Below are positions 7,351-12,246 of a DNA stretch of 12,246 bases, in pieces (position 1 is the stretch's first letter; every line of letters begins with the position of its first letter). The position numbers and the translations under genes were made by a program. Source of the DNA: an uncultured Acetatifactor sp. (lineage in GTDB: Bacteria; Bacillota; Clostridia; Lachnospirales; Lachnospiraceae); contig CAJTKW010000014.1 of assembly GCA_910577035.1 (NCBI GenBank), forward strand, positions 1-12,246. The letters are read 5' to 3'. Below the pieces are notes generated by a model. It did no database searches. It worked only from the letters and a program-made list of their open reading frames with translations, and had not been told where the DNA came from.

Positions 7351-7705
7351 TTATCGAATCCTCTTTTAACAAATCAGGTATATTTTCCTTTAATATGAAT
7401 ATCCGGTAATAAAGACGCAAGGCTTCAAAGAGATCCTGCCTGTTCCTTCTTACCTCACCCACCAGCAGGCCGCTGCCCACTTCATCATAATAAATATCTT
7501 CCTCTTCCGCCTCCGTCTCCAGAACCACATTTCCGTCCTCCTCAAAGGCTATGGTAAACACACCGCCTACCTCCTCTGTAAACAGAACACAGATAATGTG
7601 CAGCTCCTCCTTTACGGACTCCGGAATTCCGTTAAAGCGCTCATTAAAATAATACTTCTGCTCATATGCACTGGCACCGCAGAGCACAATTTTCGTTTCT
7701 TCCAT
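7334..7705 (-). CDS. Small acidic uncharacterised protein, DUF6145-like
   Basis: 123 aa from the ATG at 7703-7705, which has GGAAG about 7 nt upstream. The sequence (MEETKIVLCGASAYEQKYYF, then ELHIICVLFTEEVGG, an acidic run VLETEAEEEDIYYDEVGSGLL and LFEALRLYYRIF) resembles from memory a Lachnospiraceae family listed as DUF6145; this is unverified. There is no signal peptide or membrane helix, so it is probably cytoplasmic. The frame stays open upstream to a TTG at 7822, which would add 39 residues made of a 6-aa repeat (LPQEAG, FAQEAG, TAQETG). That extension encodes the 18-bp tandem repeat and has no proper ribosome site, so I leave it out. Its end overlaps coaX by 17 nt, pointing to coupled expression with CoA and biotin enzymes; function unknown. 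Confidence 0.82.
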   Translation of the reverse strand: MEETKIVLCGASAYEQKYYFNERFNGIPESVKEELHIICVLFTEEVGGVFTIAFEEDGNVVLETEAEEEDIYYDEVGSGLLVGEVRRNRQDLFEALRLYYRIFILKENIPDLLKEDSINDSGD

Positions 7706-7751
7706 CCCCGTTCTTCCCACTCTTCCAGACACACCGCCATGAGGGGCGGCG

Positions 7752-7837
7752 CCTGTCTCTTGGGCAGTACCCGCCTCTTGGGCGAAAAACACTTCTTCGA
7801 CGACGCCTGCCTCTTGGGGCAATACCTGCCTGCGGCA
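7752..7837. repeat. Degenerate 18-bp tandem repeat, five units
   Basis: Plus-strand units begin at 7752 (CCTGTCTCTTGGGCAGTA), 7770 (CCCGCCTCTTGGGCGAAA), 7788 (a diverged copy with only the CTTCTT core), 7806 (CCTGCCTCTTGGGGCAATA, 19 nt) and 7825 (CCTGCCTGCGGCA, cut short). Each good unit is itself a small inverted repeat (TGCC or CGCC, about 5-nt loop, GGCA or GGCG). The period of 18 keeps reading frames open on the minus strand, which explains repeat-like peptides in all three frames there. It lies in the gap between birA and the acidic-protein gene. Confidence 0.75.
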
Positions 7838-7854
7838 TGTATAGGAATGACTTG

Positions 7855-7893
7855 GATTTTCTTAACCGGCGCACTTAGGCCGCCGGGAAAATC
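7855..7893. other. Two-part inverted repeat just after birA
   Basis: Outer arms GATTTTC (7855-7861) and GAAAATC (7887-7893) and inner arms CCGGCG (7866-7871) and CGCCGG (7881-7886) are perfect, with TTAA bulged on one side and a 9-nt loop. It begins 10 nt past the birA stop. No T-run follows on the minus strand, so it is not a classic terminator; RNA stabilisation or partial attenuation is possible. A 10-codon ORF (7875-7907) that overlaps the birA stop by ATGA runs through it. Confidence 0.5.
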
Positions 7894-7903
7894 TTCATTC
7901 CGC

Positions 7904-8773
7904 TCATACCGTGTAGCCATAAATCCCCCGCACAGACACCTCTCCTGCATAGACCTCCGTGATACTGCCGTCTTCACGCTCCACAAGAAGCTCCCCGCGC
8001 TCGTTAATTCCCCGGGCAGTCCCCTGATATTCTCCCTTGGGGTCAAGAACCCGTACCACTCTGCCGCGGTTTACCAAACACCTGTTATATTGCTCTCTGA
8101 TGCCGGAAAGGCTTAATTCCCGGCAAAAGCTTTCATAGTATCCTTCAAATGCCTTCAGAATATTCGCCACAAGGGCTGTCCTGGACACGGGCCCTTTGCA
8201 CTCCGCCTCCAGGCAGGAAGCTGTAGACGCAATCTCCGGCGGGAACTCCTGCAGGCCTACGTTTACCCCCACGCCTGCTACTACATACCGGATCCGGCCT
8301 TGCTCCACACTCATTTCCGTCAGGATGCCGCAGACCTTTCTCCCGTTTACCACCACGTCGTTGGGCCATTTAATCCCCGCCTCCAGGCCGCAGGTACGGA
8401 AAATTCCCCCGGTCACGGCAAGGGCCATGACCAACGTAATCATGGCCGCCTTCTCCGGCCGAAAATCAGGCTTTAAGATCAGGGTAAAATATACATTGAC
8501 CCCGGCGGGACTGCTCCAGCTTCTTCCCCGCCTGCCCCGGCCTGCGGTCTGCGCATCCGCCGCCACCAGGGTTCCTTCAGCCGCTCCCCCTTCCGCCTCC
8601 TGCTTCGCCCGGAGATTGGTGGAGTCCAGTTCTTTAAAATAACATATGTATTTCCCAGCCCAATTCGTATTGATTGCAGCTTCCAGGGCTTCCCTTCCAA
8701 ACATCGCATCCACTGCTTCCGCTTTGCCAGACACTTTATCCCCTGTCTCCGGCATTTCTTTCCCAATTAACAT
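7904..8773 (-). CDS. birA: Biotin-[acetyl-CoA carboxylase] ligase, short form
   Basis: Makes biotinyl-AMP and transfers biotin to the carrier lysine of biotin-dependent carboxylases. The 289 aa hold the catalytic domain: DSTN (50-53), TLVAADAQTAGRGRRGRSW (68-86, the biotinyl-AMP loop), IKWPNDV (134-140), conserved Lys146 before CGILTEM, and GVGVNV (167-172), then the SH3-like C-terminal domain (about 236-285). The first ~35 residues do not form the helix-turn-helix of bifunctional BirA, so it should be an enzyme only, not a repressor. The ATG at 8771-8773 lies 6 nt after the argF stop, with a weak AAGAGA site; ATG codons at residues 7 and 24 are possible alternatives. It is co-directional with argF, and coaX follows two genes downstream. 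Confidence 0.95.
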   Translation of the reverse strand: MLIGKEMPETGDKVSGKAEAVDAMFGREALEAAINTNWAGKYICYFKELDSTNLRAKQEAEGGAAEGTLVAADAQTAGRGRRGRSWSSPAGVNVYFTLILKPDFRPEKAAMITLVMALAVTGGIFRTCGLEAGIKWPNDVVVNGRKVCGILTEMSVEQGRIRYVVAGVGVNVGLQEFPPEIASTASCLEAECKGPVSRTALVANILKAFEGYYESFCRELSLSGIREQYNRCLVNRGRVVRVLDPKGEYQGTARGINERGELLVEREDGSITEVYAGEVSVRGIYGYTV

Positions 8774-8779
8774 ATTCTC

Positions 8780-9766
8780 TTAACATAGCGTGGCATACAT
8801 GACGGCTTTGATGGTGTGCATACGATTCTCTGCCTCCTGAAACACCAGGGACTGCTTTGATTCGAATACCTCATCGGTCACTTCCATCTCCGTAATGCCA
8901 AAACGCTCTCCCATCTTTGCGCCGATCTTTGTCTTCAGGTCATGGAAGGCGGGAAGGCAGTGCATAAATACGGCGTTTTCCCCTGCATTCTCCATCACGG
9001 CCCTGTTCACCTGATAGGGGGACAATTCTTTGATTCTTTCCTCCCACACCTGGTCCGGCTCTCCCATGGAAACCCAGACATCCGTATAAATAACATCCGT
9101 ATTTTTCGTTCCTTCGCCCACGTCCTCCGTCAGGGTGATGCTTCCCCCGCTCTGTTCCGCAAGCTCCCGGCATTTTTTCACCAGCGCTTCCTCCGGGAAA
9201 TATTTCCGGGTGGTGCAGGCTGTAAAGTGCATTCCCATCTTTGCACAGGTCACCATCAGGGAATTTCCCATATTGTAACGGGCGTCTCCCATGTAAGTCA
9301 GCTTAATCCCTCTCAGATGGCCATAATGCTCGCGTATGGTAAGCAGATCCGCCAGCATCTGTGTGGGATGGAATTCGTTCGTCAGCCCGTTCCATACAGG
9401 AACCCCGGAATATTCCGCCAGCTCTTCCACAATATCCTGCCCGAATCCCCTGTACTCGATTCCCTCAAACATCCCCGCCAGCACCCTGGCGGTATCCGCA
9501 ATACTTTCCTTCTTACCGATCTGTGATCCTTCGGGATCCAGGTAAGTAGTCCCCAGCCCCAGATCATGGGCTGCCACCTCAAAAGCACACCTGGTGCGGG
9601 TACTTGTCTTCTCAAAGATCAGGGCCACGTTTTTGCCCCTGAGGGTATCCACAGGAATTCCCTTTTTCTTTTTCTCTTTTAAGTCAGCTGCCACATCCAG
9701 CAGATAAGTAATCTCCTCCGATGTAAAATCCAGCAGCTTTAAAAAATCTCTGCCTTTTAAGTCCAT
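8780..9766 (-). CDS. argF: Ornithine carbamoyltransferase
   Basis: Condenses ornithine with carbamoyl phosphate to citrulline in arginine synthesis; catabolic ArcB enzymes look alike, but no arcA or arcC lies nearby, so the anabolic name is favoured. The 328 aa show the carbamoyl-phosphate motif STRTR (55-59), HPTQ (133-136), the ornithine loop DVWVSMGE (229-236) and HCLP (269-272). The ATG at 9764-9766 has a textbook AAGGAGG 7 nt upstream; a TTG six codons earlier would place that site inside the gene and is rejected. It is first in the argF-birA-acidic protein-coaX-dusB run. Upstream lie a -10-like TATAAT (9987-9992) and a large hairpin, which may control it. Confidence 0.97.
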   Translation of the reverse strand: MDLKGRDFLKLLDFTSEEITYLLDVAADLKEKKKKGIPVDTLRGKNVALIFEKTSTRTRCAFEVAAHDLGLGTTYLDPEGSQIGKKESIADTARVLAGMFEGIEYRGFGQDIVEELAEYSGVPVWNGLTNEFHPTQMLADLLTIREHYGHLRGIKLTYMGDARYNMGNSLMVTCAKMGMHFTACTTRKYFPEEALVKKCRELAEQSGGSITLTEDVGEGTKNTDVIYTDVWVSMGEPDQVWEERIKELSPYQVNRAVMENAGENAVFMHCLPAFHDLKTKIGAKMGERFGITEMEVTDEVFESKQSLVFQEAENRMHTIKAVMYATLC

Positions 9767-9791
9767 AGCATATCCTCCTTGCACTGATTTC

Positions 9792-9899
9792 TCATCTGTT
9801 TTCCTCCAGATACAGCTGCACCCTGTTCTGAGTGTTCCCGACTGCGTTATTCAGATCCTGCGCCCCCCTGGAAACAGGCAGCCGCTGCCTCTTCGACAA
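9792..9899 (-). other. Short ORF upstream of argF, leader peptide or gene relic
   Basis: A TTG-initiated frame of 35 codons ends 25 nt before the argF ATG. Its peptide starts LSKRQRLPVSRG and ends with a helix-like stretch (NRVQLYLEENR). It holds five arginines, coded by AGG, CGG and AGA. The only ribosome-site-like match (AAAGG, 3 nt away) is poor. It could be an arginine-responsive leader, the remains of a gene that once preceded argF, or chance. The self-complementary AGGCAG-CCG-CTGCCT (9876-9890) lies inside it. Confidence 0.25.
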
Positions 9900-9916
9900 T
9901 TGCCTTTACCTTGCCA

Positions 9917-9964
9917 AAACGAATACCTTCCAAATGGCAGACTGCCACCGGAAAGTATTCGTTT
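9917..9964 (-). terminator. Large hairpin between slipin gene and argF
   Basis: A 15-nt arm AAACGAATACCTTCC (9917-9931) pairs with 9950-9964. The one plus-strand mismatch (C opposite A) becomes a G-U pair in minus-strand RNA, so that strand is fully paired. An inner TGGCA/TGCCA stem (9935-9939 with 9943-9947) caps it. The arm ends in CGTTTT on the minus strand, fitting a terminator for the slipin gene. Because a -10-like element (9987-9992) lies upstream of it, it could also act as an attenuator ahead of argF. Confidence 0.6.
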
Positions 9965-9986
9965 ATTTATTGAACCCTGATTTTTA

Positions 9987-10008
9987 ATTATACCGTTTCC
10001 CCGGCTGC
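9987..10008 (-). promoter_or_regulatory. Possible argF promoter
   Basis: An exact TATAAT lies at 9987-9992 on the minus strand. The nearest -35 match, TTGAAA, overlaps the slipin stop codon but at a 20-nt spacing, which is too long for a strong promoter. The GGTATAATTAAAAATCA stretch has a partial likeness to ArgR half-sites in clostridia, which I do not consider established. If used, the transcript would begin near 9980 and pass through the 9917-9964 hairpin. Confidence 0.35.
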
Positions 10009-10009
10009 A

Positions 10010-10945
10010 TTATTTCAAAGTCTTTCCTGTTTCTTTCCAGGCAGCCGCCAGACTTGCAATCCCCTGAAGCTCGGAGGGCAGGAGAATGGTATTTGCCTTG
10101 CCGTCCGCCACCTTTTCAAAGGCTTCCAGGCTCTTGATCTTCAAGACTGCCTCGTCAGCACCGGCCTCCTTCAGCATCCTGATACCGTCGGCATGAGCCT
10201 GCTGCACCTTCAGGATAGCCTCTGCTTCACCTTCGGCCTCACGGATCATCTTTTCTTTCTGAGCTTCCGCACGAAGGATTGCGGATTGCTTTTCTGCCTC
10301 TGCACGCAGAATCGCGGATTCCTTTTCCCCTTCTGCCACCAGCACGTTAGCCTTCTTCTCACCCTCTGCCCTGGTCACCGCTTCACGTCTCTCACGCTCT
10401 GCCTTCATCTGCTTCTCCATGGCATTCTGGATCTCTGCAGGAGGAATAATGTTCTTCAGCTCAACACGGTTGACCTTGATACCCCAGGGATCGGTTGCAA
10501 TGTCCAGCGCCGCCCGCATCTTCGTGTTGATGGTCTCACGGCTGGTCAGGGTCTGATCCAGCTCCAGGTCACCGATAATGTTACGAAGCGTGGTGGCTGT
10601 CAGGTTCTCGATTGCCATCATGGGATTCTCAACACCGTAGGTAAACAGCTTGGGATCCGTAATCTGGTAAAACACCACCGTATCGATTCTCATGGTTACG
10701 TTATCCTTGGTGATAACCGGCTGGGGCGGGAAATCAGCTACCTGCTCCTTTAAGTTGACCTTTCTGGCAACCTTATCCAAAAAGGGCGTTTTCACATGGA
10801 AGCCCACAGACCAGGTTCCCTGATATGCACCCAGACGCTCAATCACAAATGCCTGGGCCTGAGGAACAATCTTCAGACATGACACCAGGATCGCCAGGAT
10901 TATGACAATCAGTGCAATCACAATAATCAACGGTAAATTATCCAT
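10010..10945 (-). CDS. SPFH-domain membrane protein (slipin/stomatin type)
   Basis: Stomatin-like protein anchored by one N-terminal membrane helix (about 5-23, hydrophobic Ile/Val/Leu) and expected to form large membrane-bound cages or microdomains. The 311 aa continue with the SPFH domain (about 28-175; PQAQAFVIERLGAYQGTW, DFPPQPVITKDNVTMRIDTV, IIPPAEIQNAMEKQMKAERE), a long charged coiled coil (about 175-245) with near-repeats SAILRAEAEKQ and SAILRAEAQKE, and a C-terminal oligomerisation tail. Start: the ATG at 10943-10945 has AGAGGT 5 nt upstream; a start 13 codons earlier would lie in the hairpin region and is not preferred. nfeD ends 67 nt upstream on the same strand. NfeD and slipin genes are a recognised conserved pair; the NfeD soluble domain is thought to work with the SPFH cage. 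It resembles QmcA in layout. Confidence 0.94.
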   Translation of the reverse strand: MDNLPLIIVIALIVIILAILVSCLKIVPQAQAFVIERLGAYQGTWSVGFHVKTPFLDKVARKVNLKEQVADFPPQPVITKDNVTMRIDTVVFYQITDPKLFTYGVENPMMAIENLTATTLRNIIGDLELDQTLTSRETINTKMRAALDIATDPWGIKVNRVELKNIIPPAEIQNAMEKQMKAERERREAVTRAEGEKKANVLVAEGEKESAILRAEAEKQSAILRAEAQKEKMIREAEGEAEAILKVQQAHADGIRMLKEAGADEAVLKIKSLEAFEKVADGKANTILLPSELQGIASLAAAWKETGKTLK

Positions 10946-10959
10946 ATTAACCTCTTTCT

Positions 10960-10978
10960 GTACTGTATGTGACAGTAC
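10960..10978. other. Hairpin in nfeD-slipin gap
   Basis: Perfect 7-nt arms GTACTGT (10960-10966) and ACAGTAC (10972-10978) with a 5-nt loop, ending about 10 nt upstream of the slipin Shine-Dalgarno. No T-run follows, so it is unlikely to be a terminator. It may be an RNA processing or stability element that sets the ratio of the two proteins, or an operator. Confidence 0.45.
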
Positions 10979-11012
10979 GCACATAATTTATGTCACCCCA
11001 TTCACCGTAAAC

Positions 11013-11534
11013 TTATGATACCGGCTTGGGAGGTTCCATCTCCTCCATCTGCAAAACACTCATTGGCTCCGGCACGGGCGACGGTTCAGGACCCTTGCCC
11101 TCCATCTGTTCATCCGGCCTCACAATCAGCTTGACCCCGCTGATGGAAACGACGATCACTACACTTCCCACCGGAATCCTTTGCCTCTCGTCCAGACTCC
11201 TTGCACTCCACTCCTGGCTGCCGACGGTAACCTGGCCGATCCCCTGCAGATTGTCTATCTCACTGGTAACGATAGCCTGACGTCCCACAAGGCTCTCCAC
11301 ATTTGTCCTCACACGATCCTTATTGAAATATTTTACCGCAATCGGCCTCGTAAAGAACAAAAGGAGCAGAGAAACCACCAGAAACAGAAATATCTGAAAC
11401 CAGATCGGAGCGTGCACAACCGCCGCAAGAATAGCCACCAATGCACCTCCTGCGAACCAGATAGACGTCAGTCCCATGGTCAGTACCTCGATAACAATTG
11501 CAATAATCAACAGTACAAGCCAAATAATAATCAT
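11013..11534 (-). CDS. NfeD-family membrane protein
   Basis: The 173 aa form a short NfeD without the long serine-protease-like region: three membrane helices (about 2-19, 23-41, 44-63) with the typical EVLTMGLTSIWFAGGALVA stretch, then a soluble OB-fold (about 80-138; LVGRQAIVTSEID through GSVVIVVSISGVKLIVR). A Pro/Glu-rich tail (about 145-173, EPSPVPEPMS through EPPKPVS) looks disordered. Start: the ATG at 11532-11534 has GGGGAG 8 nt upstream; the longer frame would run through promoter sequence. It is transcribed with the downstream slipin gene, its usual partner, in membrane quality control or microdomain function. Promoter at 11581-11609. Confidence 0.93.
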   Translation of the reverse strand: MIIIWLVLLIIAIVIEVLTMGLTSIWFAGGALVAILAAVVHAPIWFQIFLFLVVSLLLLFFTRPIAVKYFNKDRVRTNVESLVGRQAIVTSEIDNLQGIGQVTVGSQEWSARSLDERQRIPVGSVVIVVSISGVKLIVRPDEQMEGKGPEPSPVPEPMSVLQMEEMEPPKPVS

Positions 11535-11580
11535 ACCTTCACTCCCCTTCTGTTTTCTATTATATAAGTTCCATAACAGA

Positions 11581-11609
11581 ATTATAGCACAAATCAACAT
11601 AAGGGGCAA
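11581..11609 (-). promoter_or_regulatory. Extended -10 promoter for nfeD-slipin
   Basis: Minus strand: TTGCCC (11604-11609), 17-nt spacer, TATAAT (11581-11586) with TG one base upstream of the -10. The predicted start near 11574 gives a leader of about 40 nt to the nfeD ATG. Confidence 0.8.
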
Positions 11610-11620
11610 TCTATTTTCAG

Positions 11621-11638
11621 TGCACGTTAGGACGTGCA
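11621..11638. promoter_or_regulatory. Palindrome upstream of the nfeD promoter
   Basis: Perfect arms TGCACGT and ACGTGCA around a TAGG centre, ending 11 bp before the -35 of the nfeD promoter. Size and position fit a regulator binding site; an RNA hairpin at the end of the hydrolase transcript is the alternative. No known operator was matched. Confidence 0.4.
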
Positions 11639-11670
11639 AAAGTGCGGGCACCAAACCTTTATTCCACAAA

Positions 11671-11698
11671 GGCGGCATCGCAAATCCGCGATGCCGCC
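11671..11698 (-). terminator. Terminator of the cell wall hydrolase gene
   Basis: Perfect 11-nt arms GGCGGCATCGC (11671-11681) and GCGATGCCGCC (11688-11698) with a 6-nt loop, 24 nt past the hydrolase stop. On the minus strand the stem is followed only by TTTGTGG, a weak T-run, but stem strength and position support termination before the nfeD promoter. Confidence 0.75.
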
Positions 11699-11722
11699 CG
11701 ATAAATCCTTCTTCTCTATCCG

Positions 11723-12246
11723 TCAGTAGAATACATGGTTTCCGATCACCAGTCCCTCACGCCCGTTGACGCGCCGGAAATGTGTCAGATCACCCACGTT
11801 GGACACACCGGACAAAGCCTCCTCTGCTGCCCGGATACAGCTTTCGTAAATACGGCCGGACTCATATACCCTGTTCACCTTGCCGCTCATAGCCGGTGTA
11901 AACTGACCGGAAGCATAGATGACGCCATGGATACTGTCAGGATATGCCGGACTGCGCACACGGTTCATAACCACTGCACCTACAGCCACCTGGCCTTCAT
12001 ATGCCTCGCCCCCGGCTTCACACTGAATCAGTGCTGCCAGAAGCAGCAGGGTATCCGCATCGGTAGTATACTCGCCATAGTTTACATGACGCTTTGCCTC
12101 ACGCTCGGCCTCTTCCCGGGCCTTAATCTCTGCCACGGTCTCCCCCGTATCGATCTTGAAATCCAGATCCACGTACTCAGAGGATACATAGCCGTCATTT
12201 CCTTCATAATCAATACAAACCCAGCCGGTCTCCTCGTCGTTTCCCA
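11723..12246 (-). CDS. Cell wall hydrolase, SleB/CwlJ (Hydrolase_2) type, 5' end outside window
   Basis: Partial: the frame is open to the right edge, so the N-terminus lies beyond 12246. About 173 residues are visible. The first ~24 (ending GYVSSEYVDLDF) look like the end of a bacterial SH3-type domain, which commonly binds cell wall. A charged helical linker (ETVAEIKAREEAEREAKR) follows, then the Hydrolase_2 domain: LAALIQCEAGGEAYEGQVAV, whose Glu after Cys is the expected catalytic acid, VVMNRVRSPAYPDSIHGVIY, QFTPAMSGKV and GNHVFY at the end. This domain cleaves peptidoglycan in spore-germination SleB/CwlJ proteins and in vegetative homologues. The SH3-like region and the lineage favour a secreted wall enzyme, but the signal peptide is not in view and a spore role cannot be told. 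A GTG at 12170-12172 is an internal codon, not the start. Strong terminator downstream. Confidence 0.9.
   Translation of the reverse strand, partial: GNDEETGWVCIDYEGNDGYVSSEYVDLDFKIDTGETVAEIKAREEAEREAKRHVNYGEYTTDADTLLLLAALIQCEAGGEAYEGQVAVGAVVMNRVRSPAYPDSIHGVIYASGQFTPAMSGKVNRVYESGRIYESCIRAAEEALSGVSNVGDLTHFRRVNGREGLVIGNHVFY

Noticed and set aside
7706..7822. TTG-started 39-residue N-terminal extension of the acidic protein
   Set aside because: It is made of the tandem repeat and lacks a well-spaced ribosome site, while the ATG at 7705 has one and starts the conserved-looking sequence.
7612..8046. 144-codon minus-strand ORF with PKRQ-like repeats
   Set aside because: Overlaps birA and the acidic-protein gene in another frame; its repeats simply reflect the 18-bp DNA repeat.

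Overview
The window looks like chromosomal DNA of a low-to-mid GC Firmicute, most likely a Lachnospiraceae (clostridial cluster XIVa) relative. This rests on the purine-rich Shine-Dalgarno sites, the gene order greA-lysS and birA-coaX-dusB, a SleB/CwlJ-type hydrolase, and two uncharacterised proteins that resemble Lachnospiraceae-restricted families. The family assignment is an inference from gene order and protein style; no search was run.

Left part (1-2459): a plus-strand two-component system, an OmpR-type response regulator followed by a sensor histidine kinase with a 4-bp ATGA overlap. The regulator carries an apparent 1-base deletion near 157-168, so its N-terminal 34 codons lie in a different frame from the rest. 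About 500 bp without a convincing protein gene follows. It does contain a strong extended -10 promoter (2142-2170) about 75 bp ahead of a terminator-like hairpin (2248-2286), which together look like a small RNA or decayed micro-ORF unit, and then a long perfect-arm hairpin (2310-2351).

Middle (2460-9784), all minus strand: read in transcription order argF -> birA -> acidic 123-aa protein -> coaX -> dusB -> 335-aa coiled-coil protein -> greA -> lysS. Several junctions are tight or overlapping: argF/birA 6 nt apart, acidic gene/coaX overlapping by 17 nt, coaX/dusB by 4 nt. greA-lysS has its own fully consensus promoter (TTGACA-N17-TATAAT), whose -35 overlaps the stop codon of the upstream gene. 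Products serve arginine synthesis, biotin attachment, CoA synthesis, tRNA modification, transcript cleavage and tRNA charging, so this is a housekeeping block. The birA-to-acidic-gene gap (7706-7903) is odd: it holds a hairpin and an 18-bp degenerate tandem repeat. The argF upstream region holds a promoter-like -10, a 48-bp hairpin and an arginine-containing 35-codon ORF.

Right part (10010-12246), minus strand: nfeD followed by a stomatin/slipin-type SPFH protein, a known membrane-protein pair, driven by a good promoter (11581-11609) with a palindrome just upstream. At the right edge is the 3' part of a secreted-type cell wall hydrolase (SH3-like end plus Hydrolase_2 domain) with its own terminator.

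No CRISPR array, phage, insertion sequence, tRNA or rRNA was seen. I do not see a clear new multi-gene system. The best leads are the non-coding elements listed above and the regulator frameshift.
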